Below are positions 19,161 to 27,939 of a stretch of 64,000 nucleotides of DNA, in pieces. The stretch comes from Microbacterium sp. Leaf320 (GTDB taxonomy: Bacteria; Actinomycetota; Actinomycetes; Actinomycetales; Microbacteriaceae), in contig NZ_LMOD01000005.1 in assembly GCF_001423485.1 (NCBI RefSeq), forward strand, positions 366,591-430,590, given 5' to 3'. The stretch's first letter is position 1. Each line of letters begins with the position of its first letter. Position numbers and translations under genes: made by a program. The notes under the pieces are model-generated. The model was given only the letters and a program-made list of their open reading frames with translations. It ran no database searches and had not been told where the DNA came from.

Positions 19161-19891
19161 CCACCCCGGCCCCTGAGCCCGAGCGCGAGCAGACCGCGTC
19201 GGACATCGTCGGCGCGGCCCTCGGCGGCGCCGCCCGGCGCGCAGGGCTCGACCCGACTGAGAGCGGTGCGACCCACAAGGTGGTCTGGTCCGCGATCGGC
19301 GGGTGGCGCGGCATCCTCGAGTCCGTCCTCCCGAGCCTCGCGTTCGTCGTCCTCTTCACGATCCGCCCCGAGCCGCTGATCCTGCCGCTCGGAGTGTCCG
19401 TCGGGCTCGCCGCCGTGTTCACCCTCGTGCGGCTGGTGCAGAAGTCCCCGCCGTCCGCGGCCATCGGCGGTCTGGTGGCCGCTGCGGCCGCTGCGGCATT
19501 GGCGCTCTGGACGGGGCGAGGTGAGGACAACTTCGTCCCCGGCCTGATCACGAACGCCGCGTACGGCACGGCGATGCTCGTCTCCGCACTGATCGGATGG
19601 TCGCTGATCGGCCTCGCTGTCGGGTTCCTGATGGGGGAGGGCACCGCCTGGCGCGGCGACCGTCGCAAGCGCCGGGCCTTCTTCTGGCTCGGAGTCGCCT
19701 GGGCCGCGCTGTTCTTCGCGCGGCTGGCGGTGCAGCTCCCGCTCTACCTCGCCGGTGATGTCACAGCGCTCGGGACGCTCAAGCTCATCATGGGTCTTCC
19801 GCTGTTCGCGCCGCTGATCGCCGTCACCTGGCTGATCGTGCGCGCGCTCTATCCGCGCGCGTCGGATGCCGAGGCGACTGCGCACTCGTGA
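19157..19891 (+). CDS. DUF3159 family membrane protein
   Basis: A 244-residue integral membrane protein. After a 40-residue cytoplasmic start come about five or six hydrophobic helices, including VLPSLAFVVLFTIRP near 56 and AMLVSALIGWSLIGLAVGFL near 140. The family is conserved next to dut/DUF3710, with unknown function. The GTG at 19157 overlaps the previous TGA. Four bases after its stop begins a perfect palindrome. Confidence 0.85.
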   Translation: MTTPAPEPEREQTASDIVGAALGGAARRAGLDPTESGATHKVVWSAIGGWRGILESVLPSLAFVVLFTIRPEPLILPLGVSVGLAAVFTLVRLVQKSPPSAAIGGLVAAAAAAALALWTGRGEDNFVPGLITNAAYGTAMLVSALIGWSLIGLAVGFLMGEGTAWRGDRRKRRAFFWLGVAWAALFFARLAVQLPLYLAGDVTALGTLKLIMGLPLFAPLIAVTWLIVRALYPRASDAEATAHS

Positions 19892-19894
19892 TAG

Positions 19895-19918
19895 ATTTAT
19901 CTTGACATCAAGATAAAT
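19895..19918. promoter_or_regulatory. Perfect 11-bp-arm palindrome, MarR-type operator upstream of acnA
   Basis: ATTTATCTTGA and TCAAGATAAAT are perfect inverted arms around CA. This AT-rich site stands out in GC-rich DNA and contains a TTGACA -35-like hexamer (19902-19907). TCTTGA/TCAAGA half-sites are typical of MarR-family operators. In Streptomyces the MarR protein TamR acts at the aconitase promoter (recalled knowledge), and this site lies about 125 bp before acnA. A weak terminator role for the upstream gene is an alternative. Confidence 0.6.
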
Positions 19919-19956
19919 TGCAGGCTTTCGCCCGGAGGCTGAGCGGAGCAGACTGG

Positions 19957-19975
19957 TTAGGTCTGCCTTGCTAGC
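19957..19975 (+). promoter_or_regulatory. Weak DtxR-like iron box candidate before acnA
   Basis: TTAGGTCTGCCTTGCTAGC matches about 14 of 19 positions of a degenerate DtxR consensus (TWAGGYTWGSCTWACYTWA). It is weaker than the two boxes in the siderophore locus. Iron control of an Fe-S enzyme would be sensible, but this is tentative. Confidence 0.25.
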
Positions 19976-20044
19976 CGCAGGGGCTCGCTGGCGAGCAAGA
20001 TGGAGGCGCCTGTCGCTCCCATCCGAATAGAAGGAGACGGATTC

Positions 20045-22882
20045 GTGTCCACGGTGAACAGCTTCGGTGCCAAGAGCACCCTGACGGTCGGCAGCACCGA
20101 CTACGAGATCTTCCGCATCGACACGGTGCCCGGTTTCGACAAGCTCCCCTTCAGCCTCAAGGTCCTCCTTGAGAACCTGCTTCGCACCGAGGACGGCGCG
20201 AACGTGACGAAGGCGCAGATCGAAGCCCTGGGTTCGTGGGATGCTGCGGCAGAGCCGAGCACCGAGATCCAGTTCACGCCCGCCCGCGTGGTCATGCAGG
20301 ACTTCACCGGTGTTCCCTGCATCGTCGACCTCGCCACCATGCGCGAGGCAGTGACGGCGCTCGGCGGCGACGCGAACAAGATCAACCCGCTCTCGCCCGC
20401 AGAGATGGTCATCGACCACTCGGTGATCGCCGATCTCTTCGGTTCCGAGAATGCGCTCGAGCGCAACGTCGAGATCGAGTACGAGCGCAACGGCGAGCGC
20501 TACCAGTTCCTCCGCTGGGGCCAGACCGCCTTCAGCGACTTCAAGGTCGTCCCGCCCGGAACGGGCATCGTGCACCAGGTGAACATCGAGCACCTGGCCA
20601 AGGTCATCTACGACCGCGACGTGAACGGCGTGCTGCGTGCGTACCCCGACACCTGCGTCGGCACCGACTCGCACACCACGATGGTCAACGGCCTGGGCGT
20701 GCTCGGCTGGGGCGTCGGCGGTATCGAGGCCGAGGCCGCGATGCTCGGCCAGCCCGTGTCGATGCTCATTCCGCGCGTCGTCGGCTTCAAGCTGTCCGGC
20801 GAGATCCCCGCCGGTGTCACGGCGACCGACGTCGTCCTCACCATCACCGACCTGCTGCGCAAGCACGGCGTCGTCGGCAAGTTCGTCGAATTCTACGGCG
20901 AGGGCGTGGCATCCGTGCCGCTTGCGAACCGCGCCACGATCGGCAACATGTCGCCCGAGTTCGGCTCCACCGCCGCGATCTTCCCGATCGACGACGTCAC
21001 GCTCGACTACCTGCGTCTGACCGGGCGCAGCGACGAGGCCGTCGCTCTCGTCGAGGCGTATGCCAAGGAGCAGAAGCTCTGGCACGATGCCTCCCACGAG
21101 CCCACCTTCAGCGAATACCTCGAGCTCGACCTCGGCACCGTCGTGCCGTCGATCGCCGGCCCGAAGCGCCCGCAGGATCGCATCCTCCTCTCCGAGGCGA
21201 AGACGCAGTTCGAGCACGACATCCTCTCCTACGCCTCCGCATCGACCTCGGACTCCGTGGTCGACCTCGAGTCGAAGCACTCGTTCCCGGCGTCCGACCC
21301 GGGTTCCGTCCCCGGTGAAGAGGAGCCCACGACGACCCGACCGGTGCACATCAACAGCGGCGCACCGGCCAATGCGTCCAAGCCCGTGCCGGTCACCACG
21401 CCCTCGGGTGAGAAGTACATCCTCGACAACGGTGCGGTGACGCTCGCGGCCATCACGTCGTGCACGAACACCTCCAACCCGTCGGTCATGATCGCTGCAG
21501 GTCTCGTTGCCCGCAAGGCGCTCGAGAAGGGCCTCAAGCAGAAGCCGTGGGTCAAGACGACGCTCGGCCCCGGCTCGAAGGTCGTCACGGACTACTACGA
21601 GAAGTCCGGTCTCGACAAGGACCTCGAGGGCCTGGGCTTCTACACCGTCGGTTACGGCTGCACGATCTGCATCGGCAACTCGGGTCCGCTGATCGAAGAG
21701 GTCTCCGCGGCCATCAACGACCACGACCTCGCGGTGACCGCCGTGCTCTCGGGCAACCGCAACTTCGAGGGTCGCATCAGCCCCGACGTGAAGATGAACT
21801 ACCTCGCCAGCCCGCCGCTGGTCATCGCCTACGCACTGGCAGGGTCGATGCACTTCGACTTCGAGAACGACGCGCTCGGCAAGGGCACGGACGGTGAGGA
21901 CGTGTTCCTGAAGGACATCTGGCCCACCCCGGCCGAGGTCCAGGAGCTGGTCGACTCGTCGATCTCGCGTGAGCAGTTCATCAAGCAGTACGCCACGGTC
22001 TTCGACGGCGACGAGCGCTGGCGCAGCCTGCCCACCCCGGACGACGACATCTTCCAGTGGGACGAGAACTCGACCTACGTGCGCAAGGCGCCCTACTTCG
22101 ACGGCATGACGATGGAGCTCACCCCGGTGCGCGACATCGAAGGCGCGCGCGTCATGGCGACCCTCGGCGACTCGGTCACCACCGATCACATCTCGCCCGC
22201 CGGAAACATCAAGGCCGGCACGCCCGCCGCTCAGTACCTCACCGAGCACGGTGTGGACCGCAAGGACTTCAACTCCTTCGGGTCGCGTCGAGGCAACCAC
22301 GAGGTCATGATCCGCGGAACGTTCGCGAACATCCGCCTGAAGAACATGATGGTCTCGGCCGTCAACGACGGTCAGGTCGTCGAGGGTGGATACACCCGCG
22401 ACTTCACCCAGCCGGGCGGCCCGCAGTCGTACATCTACGACGCGAGCATGAACTACCAGGAGCAGGGCACGCCGCTCGTCATCTTCGGTGGCAAGGAGTA
22501 CGGCTCCGGCTCGTCGCGTGACTGGGCGGCCAAGGGCACGAGCCTGCTGGGCGTCAAGGCGGTCATCACCGAGAGCTTCGAGCGAATCCACCGCTCGAAC
22601 CTGATCGGCATGGGCGTCGTCCCGCTGCAGTTCCCGGCCGGCGAGAGCTGGGAGTCGCTGGGTCTCGACGGCACCGAGGTCGTCTCGATCACGGGTCTCG
22701 AGGAGCTCAACAACGGCACCACACCCAAGACGGTCCGCGTGACCGCCGCCCCGACCGATGACTCGCCCGAGGGCAAGCAGGTCGTCGAGTTCGACGCGGT
22801 CGTCCGCATCGACACCCCCGGTGAGGCGGACTACTACCGCAACGGCGGCATCCTGCAGTACGTGCTGCGTTCGCTGGTCTGA
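20045..22882 (+). CDS. acnA: Aconitate hydratase A
   Basis: A 945-residue monomeric aconitase of the AcnA/IRP1 type, which interconverts citrate and isocitrate in the TCA cycle with a 4Fe-4S cluster. Cluster ligands are Cys in [13 protein letters not shown] near residue 473 and the two Cys of [13 protein letters not shown] near 539. Other family segments include [22 protein letters not shown] near 204 and [12 protein letters not shown] near 820 in the swivel domain. The GTG at 20045 follows AGAAGGAGA at good spacing, rather than an ATG at 20000. A strong terminator follows. Confidence 0.96.
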   Translation: MSTVNSFGAKSTLTVGSTDYEIFRIDTVPGFDKLPFSLKVLLENLLRTEDGANVTKAQIEALGSWDAAAEPSTEIQFTPARVVMQDFTGVPCIVDLATMREAVTALGGDANKINPLSPAEMVIDHSVIADLFGSENALERNVEIEYERNGERYQFLRWGQTAFSDFKVVPPGTGIVHQVNIEHLAKVIYDRDVNGVLRAYPDTCVGTDSHTTMVNGLGVLGWGVGGIEAEAAMLGQPVSMLIPRVVGFKLSGEIPAGVTATDVVLTITDLLRKHGVVGKFVEFYGEGVASVPLANRATIGNMSPEFGSTAAIFPIDDVTLDYLRLTGRSDEAVALVEAYAKEQKLWHDASHEPTFSEYLELDLGTVVPSIAGPKRPQDRILLSEAKTQFEHDILSYASASTSDSVVDLESKHSFPASDPGSVPGEEEPTTTRPVHINSGAPANASKPVPVTTPSGEKYILDNGAVTLAAITSCTNTSNPSVMIAAGLVARKALEKGLKQKPWVKTTLGPGSKVVTDYYEKSGLDKDLEGLGFYTVGYGCTICIGNSGPLIEEVSAAINDHDLAVTAVLSGNRNFEGRISPDVKMNYLASPPLVIAYALAGSMHFDFENDALGKGTDGEDVFLKDIWPTPAEVQELVDSSISREQFIKQYATVFDGDERWRSLPTPDDDIFQWDENSTYVRKAPYFDGMTMELTPVRDIEGARVMATLGDSVTTDHISPAGNIKAGTPAAQYLTEHGVDRKDFNSFGSRRGNHEVMIRGTFANIRLKNMMVSAVNDGQVVEGGYTRDFTQPGGPQSYIYDASMNYQEQGTPLVIFGGKEYGSGSSRDWAAKGTSLLGVKAVITESFERIHRSNLIGMGVVPLQFPAGESWESLGLDGTEVVSITGLEELNNGTTPKTVRVTAAPTDDSPEGKQVVEFDAVVRIDTPGEADYYRNGGILQYVLRSLV

Positions 22883-22892
22883 TCGCACAGTC

Positions 22893-22928
22893 GGAAAGGG
22901 CTCGGTTCTTCGGAACCGGGCCCTTTCC
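22893..22928 (+). terminator. Strong terminator with TTCG tetraloop after acnA
   Basis: A 16-nt arm from GGAAAGGG to GGTTC pairs across a TTCG loop with GAACC to CCCTTTCC, with one T-G wobble. Confidence 0.85.
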
Positions 22929-23051
22929 GCGTGTCAGCGCCTGTGTCAAGGGGGAGTCGCTCTCCGAGCTTTCCCGGATGCCCGGGGTAGGATCGAGCAG
23001 GCGTCCGTACCGGAATCGGATGCCGCGAACGGTGCCTATGAGGAGGTGCAG

Positions 23052-24992
23052 ATGCCGATTCTTCCGAGCATCTCAGGACCCCGTGACCTCGACTCGCTGT
23101 CCGAGGATCAGCTCATCGAGCTCGCGGGGGAGATCCGCGCGTTCCTCGTCGAGAACGTGTCGCGCACCGGCGGGCATCTCGGCCCGAACCTCGGAGTGGT
23201 CGAACTGACGATCGCCCTGCACCGCGTCTTCTCGTCTCCCGACGACCCGTTCATCTTCGACACCGGGCACCAGTCGTACGTGCACAAGCTGCTCACCGGG
23301 CGTCAGGACTTCTCATCGCTCCGTGTGCGCGGAGGGCTCGCCGGTTATCCGCAGCGCTCCGAGAGCCCGCACGACGTCGTCGAGTCGTCCCACGCATCCA
23401 GCTCGCTGAGCTGGGCCGACGGCGTCTCGCGCGCACTGACTGCAACCGGGCGTGCAGATCGCCACGTGGTCGCCGTCGTCGGAGATGGCGCGCTCACCGG
23501 CGGCATGACGTGGGAGGCGCTCAACAACATCTCCGACGACAACGACCGCAACCTGGTCATCGTCGTGAACGACAACGGGCGCTCGTACGCGCCGACCATC
23601 GGCGGGATGTCGCGATACCTGAACCGTGTGCGCACGGCCGCGGCGTACAAGGAGCTGCACCACAAATCGGACCGCCTCTTCCGCGCCTTCGGGCCCGTCG
23701 GCCGTGCCGTGTTCCGCGGTGTGCGGGGTGGCACACACGGGTTCCTCTCGCGCTTCACGAACAACGAGGCGCTGTATTCCAATCTCGACATCAAGTACCT
23801 CGGCCCGGTCGACGGACACGATCTTCCTGCGCTGCTCGAGACCCTCGAGCTCGCGAAGTCGTTCGGCGCGCCCGTCATCGTGCACACCATCACCGAGAAG
23901 GGGCGCGGCTACCAGCCCGCTCGAGATGACGAGGCCGACCAGTTCCATGCTGTCGGGCGCATAGACCCGACGACCGGTGAGACGCTCTCGTCGGGAGGGA
24001 CCGGCTGGACCGATGTCTTCTCCGACGCTCTCGTCTCCGTCGGCGAGCGACGCTCGGATGTGATCGCCATGACCGCCGCGATGCTCCGCCCGACCGGGCT
24101 CGCTCCGTTCGCGGAGCGATTCCCCGACCGTGTGTACGACGTGGGAATCGCCGAGCAGCATGCCGTGGCATCCGCCGCAGGTCTCGCGTTCGGCGGCCTG
24201 CACCCTGTCGTGGCGCTCTATGCGACCTTCATGGGCCGCGCCTTCGATCAGGTGCTCATGGACGTGGCGCTCCACCGTGCGGGCGTCACGTTCGTCCTCG
24301 ACCGGGCGGGTGTCACCGGTCCCGACGGTCCGAGTCACCACGGCATGTGGGACCTGGCGATGCTGCAGATCGTCCCGCACATCCGCATCGCCGCCCCGCG
24401 CGACGGAGTGCGCCTGCAGGAAGCGCTCGACGAAGCCGTACTCGTCGAAGACGCCCCGACCGTGATCCGTTTCCCCAAGGGCGATGTCGCGCCTGAGCTG
24501 CCCGCCCTCGAGCGCCTGCACGACGGTGTCGACGTGCTCGCCCGTGGCGAGTCCGAAGACGTGCTGCTCGTGGCGATCGGGCCGTTCGCTGCGCTGGCGA
24601 TGGATGTCGCCGAGCGTCTGCGCGCCCAGGGCATCGGGGCCACAGTCATCGACCCCCGCTGGGCGATCCCTGTGCAGCCCTCGATCGTCAGCATGGCCGC
24701 GCGTCATCGCCTCGTCATCACGCTCGAAGACGGAATCCGCGTCGGAGGCATCGGCACGCGCGTGCGTCAGGTGCTCCGCGAGGCGGGCATCGACACGGCG
24801 GTCGATGAGCTGGGCCTGCCGGACGAGTTCATCGATCACGCCTCGCGCGATCAGATCCTCGCGGATGCCGGACTGACCGCGTCGAAGATCGCGCAGGACG
24901 TCGTCGCCCAGGTCCTCGGGACTCGTATTCCGGTCGCTCGCCAGTCAGGGGAGACCGGCACTGTCGATCTTCCGCTGCACGAGCGGAGCTGA
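23052..24992 (+). CDS. dxs: 1-deoxy-D-xylulose-5-phosphate synthase
   Basis: A 646-residue TPP enzyme that condenses pyruvate and glyceraldehyde-3-phosphate, the first step of the MEP isoprenoid pathway. The TPP/Mg motif is GDGALTGGMTWEALNN near residue 143. GHQSYVHKLLTGR near 74, EKGRGYQPA near 288 and the pyrimidine-domain segment VGIAEQHAVASAAGLA near 363 are also present. The ATG at 23052 has AGGAGG five bases upstream; the frame is open further back but through the acnA terminator region. TAGGAT near 22987 is a possible -10. Confidence 0.95.
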   Translation: MPILPSISGPRDLDSLSEDQLIELAGEIRAFLVENVSRTGGHLGPNLGVVELTIALHRVFSSPDDPFIFDTGHQSYVHKLLTGRQDFSSLRVRGGLAGYPQRSESPHDVVESSHASSSLSWADGVSRALTATGRADRHVVAVVGDGALTGGMTWEALNNISDDNDRNLVIVVNDNGRSYAPTIGGMSRYLNRVRTAAAYKELHHKSDRLFRAFGPVGRAVFRGVRGGTHGFLSRFTNNEALYSNLDIKYLGPVDGHDLPALLETLELAKSFGAPVIVHTITEKGRGYQPARDDEADQFHAVGRIDPTTGETLSSGGTGWTDVFSDALVSVGERRSDVIAMTAAMLRPTGLAPFAERFPDRVYDVGIAEQHAVASAAGLAFGGLHPVVALYATFMGRAFDQVLMDVALHRAGVTFVLDRAGVTGPDGPSHHGMWDLAMLQIVPHIRIAAPRDGVRLQEALDEAVLVEDAPTVIRFPKGDVAPELPALERLHDGVDVLARGESEDVLLVAIGPFAALAMDVAERLRAQGIGATVIDPRWAIPVQPSIVSMAARHRLVITLEDGIRVGGIGTRVRQVLREAGIDTAVDELGLPDEFIDHASRDQILADAGLTASKIAQDVVAQVLGTRIPVARQSGETGTVDLPLHERS

Positions 24993-24994
24993 TC

Positions 24995-25026
24995 CCGGGC
25001 GGCCTACCCCGTGAGTGCCCGCCCGG
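24995..25026. terminator. Hairpin between convergent dxs and SPFH genes
   Basis: CCGGGCGG and CCGCCCGG arms fill the gap between the two stop codons. Confidence 0.5.
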
Positions 25027-25722
25027 TCAGTTGAGGGCGTGCAGCGCCGCGACGGCTTCGGCACCGCGGTCCGTGTCGCGGAGCGCGGTGGAGAGCAGAT
25101 AACCGTCGGTCAGGGCGTCGCCCGTGACCATGACCCGGACGAGCTCGACCCCGCAGGAACGTCTGACCTCGTCAGCGCTGGCGGCGATTACGCGGGTGTT
25201 GATCTCGTCGTTGTGCGGCAGCTCGGCTCCGTCGAGGCTCCGGATGACGTCTCGCAGGGCCGCGCCGACGATGTTCGACGCGCGTTCGTTCACGTTCACC
25301 ACGTCGAGTTCGAACACTCGCAGATCTCGGCCGGTGGCCAATGGTCGCCATTCGAAGGACGCGTGCACCCGGTGCTGATGCCCGCTGGCGCCGGTCATCT
25401 CGCGGGCGGGCAGGTCGGTCGCGCGACAGCGGACGTCGATGAGCTTGTACCAGTAGAACAGTGGGAAGGCGCCGTGCGAACCGGGGTCGAGCACGACGAC
25501 TTCGCCGACCGCGCCCCCGCGTGAGGTGGGCCGCCGCTGCGGCCTGTTGCGGATGATCGGCTTGCCGTTCCGGGTGCGGATCGCCGCCCACCCCTCATCC
25601 ACCGTGACGACGAAGATCTTCAACAGGGCCGGCACGACCAGCAGGATCGTGAGGATCGCCGTGCCGGTCTTGAACAGACCCGACATTCCTTTACCACCGA
25701 GCATCGAGAGGAGCATGTCCAT
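25027..25722 (-). CDS. SPFH/band 7-like membrane-anchored protein
   Basis: A 231-residue protein with one N-terminal membrane helix (TAILTILLVVPALLKIFVV, about residues 20-38). A soluble domain begins DEGWAAIRTRNGKP and contains ASFEWRPL and VVNVNERASNIVGAALRDVIR, a layout resembling stomatin/flotillin SPFH domains. Such proteins scaffold membrane microdomains or control proteases. The start is uncertain: ATG 25722 is used, but ATG 25686 (MSGLFK) follows GGTAAAGGA and is also reasonable. The region between it and glpD, about 140 bp, shows no other gene. Confidence 0.6.
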   Translation of the reverse strand: MDMLLSMLGGKGMSGLFKTGTAILTILLVVPALLKIFVVTVDEGWAAIRTRNGKPIIRNRPQRRPTSRGGAVGEVVVLDPGSHGAFPLFYWYKLIDVRCRATDLPAREMTGASGHQHRVHASFEWRPLATGRDLRVFELDVVNVNERASNIVGAALRDVIRSLDGAELPHNDEINTRVIAASADEVRRSCGVELVRVMVTGDALTDGYLLSTALRDTDRGAEAVAALHALN

Positions 25723-25862
25723 GACACCACTGTGCCGCCTGCTGCTTCTGCGCACGGCCATTCACCGCTCTCCGATGCCGGTGTTCACACGCTGTTCCGT
25801 CGGTGTTATCCGCGACGCCGCGAGGTGGATACGCCGCGGGCGCGGGCGAGGCTCGATGCGCC

Positions 25863-27314
25863 TCAGCCGAGGTCCGCGAGCACCTCGGCAAGCAGTGCTT
25901 CGGTCGTGACTCTCGCCCGCTCGCGGTCGGCCTCGACGAGGCCGACCCTGGTGCGCCGGTCGAGGATGTCGGCGACGGTCATCGCGCCCTCGGCGCGCAC
26001 GGCGAACTCGACCTGCTCGCGGGGCACTGCGCCGTCGGCATCCGAACCGGGACGAGACCGCTTCGGCGCGGTGTCGGTGAGCCGGAGGGACGCCGTCCGA
26101 CTCGGCGCGGCGTTCAGACCGCTGACGTGTGCTGCGAGGTCGACGGCGTCTTCCGCCATCCGCCGATACGTCGTCAGCTTGCCTCCGAGGACGTTGACGA
26201 ACCCCGCGTCGGAGACGGCGACCAGATGACGGCGAGAGATGTCCGCGGTCGAATCGGCCCCCGTGTCGACCAGCGGGCGCAGGCCCGCGAACGCCCCGCG
26301 CACTCGTTCCCGACCGATGGGTTCGGCGAGCACCCGGTTCAGGGTCGTCAGAAGGAAGCAGATCTCGCCCTCTGTCGGCGTGGCGATCCGCGGCACAGCG
26401 CCCGGAGCATCCTCGTCCGTCAGACCGACGATCACCCGTCCGCTCTGCTGCGGCAGAGCGAACACGTAACGGCTGATCGACCCCTCGTGCGGGATGGTCA
26501 GCGCCGCCGACGGGTGTCCGAGGTCGGCGGCGTCCAGGACGATGTGGGTTCCGCGGCTGGGGCGCATGGTGATCGACTCGTCGAGGGTCCCGGCCCACAC
26601 CCCGGTGGCGTTGATCACCGAGCGGGCCCGGATGTCCAGGGTCTCGCCGGTCAGCGCGTCCGCGGCGATCGCCCCATCGCTGCGGAGCCCTCGCGCGCGA
26701 ACCCGCGTGAGGATGCGTGCGCCGAGAGCTGCGGCCGTGCGGGCGACCGTCACGACCAATCGCGCATCGTCGACGAGCTGTCCGTCGTACGAGAGCATTC
26801 CGCCCCGAAGTCCTCGGCGGTCGAGCGCGGGAACCAGATCATGGGCGGCGCGCGCGGAGACCAATCGCGGCCCGGGCAGCACCGTTCGTGGCGTGCGAGC
26901 CCGCATCCGCAGCAGATCGCCCATGGCCATGCCCGCGACACCTGCCGCGCGCTGTGCGGCGGTCACACCGACGGCGAAGGGCATCAGCTGGCCGAGCGGT
27001 CGGATGAGATGCGGTGCGATGACCGTCATCAGCAGGTGCCGCTCGAGGGCGCTCTCCTTCGCGGTCGCGACATCACCGGTGGCGAGATAGCGAAGGCCGC
27101 CGTGCACGAGCTTCGAGCTGAATCGGCTCGTGCCGAATGCGAGGTCATCCGCTTCGAGCAGCGTGACGGACAGCCCTCGGGAGGCGGCGTCGAGAGCGAC
27201 TCCCGTGCCGGTGATCCCGCCGCCGATAACGAGCACGTCGACGGTCTCTTCGGCGGCCCGAGCGAGGTCTGCGGCCCGACGCGCGACGTTGAGGTCGGGG
27301 GAGTAGGCGGTCAT
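25863..27314 (-). CDS. glpD: FAD-dependent glycerol-3-phosphate dehydrogenase
   Basis: A 483-residue GlpD-type flavoprotein that oxidises glycerol-3-phosphate to dihydroxyacetone phosphate and passes electrons to quinone. The FAD motif is VDVLVIGGGITGTGVALDAASRG near residues 24-46, shortly followed by FGTSRFSSKLVHGGLRYL near 75. The C-terminal helical domain starts near 390. It overlaps the tetR gene by ATGA, so it is cotranscribed. It faces lipid-metabolism genes across a 20-bp gap; DHAP from GlpD is also the precursor of AGPS-type ether lipid synthesis, which links the two arms. Confidence 0.92.
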   Translation of the reverse strand: MTAYSPDLNVARRAADLARAAEETVDVLVIGGGITGTGVALDAASRGLSVTLLEADDLAFGTSRFSSKLVHGGLRYLATGDVATAKESALERHLLMTVIAPHLIRPLGQLMPFAVGVTAAQRAAGVAGMAMGDLLRMRARTPRTVLPGPRLVSARAAHDLVPALDRRGLRGGMLSYDGQLVDDARLVVTVARTAAALGARILTRVRARGLRSDGAIAADALTGETLDIRARSVINATGVWAGTLDESITMRPSRGTHIVLDAADLGHPSAALTIPHEGSISRYVFALPQQSGRVIVGLTDEDAPGAVPRIATPTEGEICFLLTTLNRVLAEPIGRERVRGAFAGLRPLVDTGADSTADISRRHLVAVSDAGFVNVLGGKLTTYRRMAEDAVDLAAHVSGLNAAPSRTASLRLTDTAPKRSRPGSDADGAVPREQVEFAVRAEGAMTVADILDRRTRVGLVEADRERARVTTEALLAEVLADLG

Positions 27315-27919
27315 GGCCGGAGCAGCCCGTCGAGAGCAGCGCGCAGCTCGCGTTCCCACGATTGCTCGGAGATGAGCTCGGAGACGGTCCCGTGCGACAG
27401 CACCGCCGATTGCGCGATGAGCAGCAGCATCACCGCGATCTCGCTCGGCTCTCCCGCCCGGACGCTCTTACCCCGCTGCGCGGTCTCGATCGCCGCGGCG
27501 AGCCACTGCAGGATCAACCGCTGGCTCGATCCGACGCGCTGCAGCGTGTAGCGGGTGAAGACCTCGGGCTCGTCCGCGAGCAGTCGCCCATAGACCTCGT
27601 CGGAGCGGAAGGACGCCGAGAAACGGAGCACGTCGTCGACGAGGTCGTGGCGGGTGCGGGGCTCTGTCGGGAACTGCGCGACGATGCCGGCGACCCGGCG
27701 GAGCAGGGCTGAGCGCACGACGTCGTCGGCGTCGTTCCAGCTGCGGTAGATCGTCGGACGGCTGTGACCTGCGCGACGCGCGAGTTCCGCGATGGTGACT
27801 CCGTGCACCCCTCTGCGGCTGATCAGGTCGTCGGCCGCGTCGAGGATGCGCGCCTGGGTGGCGTCCCAGAGCGGATGCTGTGCGAGCCGCGCTTCTGCAG
27901 TCACTTGACGTTCTTCCAT
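27311..27919 (-). CDS. TetR-family transcriptional regulator
   Basis: A 202-residue regulator. Its N-terminal HTH is clear: ARILDAADDLISRRGVHG, then VTIAELARRAGHSRPTIYRSW with the recognition helix near residues 45-60. The C-terminal ligand-binding domain is unassigned. It is the first gene of the unit with glpD and is divergent from the AGPS-like gene, so it probably represses both units through a site in the gap. The ligand may be a lipid or acyl-CoA, an inference from context only. Confidence 0.9.
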   Translation of the reverse strand: MEERQVTAEARLAQHPLWDATQARILDAADDLISRRGVHGVTIAELARRAGHSRPTIYRSWNDADDVVRSALLRRVAGIVAQFPTEPRTRHDLVDDVLRFSASFRSDEVYGRLLADEPEVFTRYTLQRVGSSQRLILQWLAAAIETAQRGKSVRAGEPSEIAVMLLLIAQSAVLSHGTVSELISEQSWERELRAALDGLLRP

Positions 27920-27923
27920 GATG

Positions 27924-27938
27924 TGTCACACTGTAACG
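27924..27938. promoter_or_regulatory. Imperfect palindrome, candidate TetR operator
   Basis: TGTCACA-C-TGTAACG matches its own reverse complement at 11 of 15 positions. It occupies most of the 20-bp gap between the two divergent start codons, where a bound repressor would block both units. Confidence 0.5.
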
Positions 27939-27939
27939 C

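Noticed and set aside
18857..22888. A 1,343-codon open frame on the minus strand across acnA
   Set aside because: It is antisense to a clear aconitase, has low-complexity His/Asp/Arg-rich composition and crosses several gene ends. It is a GC-bias shadow.
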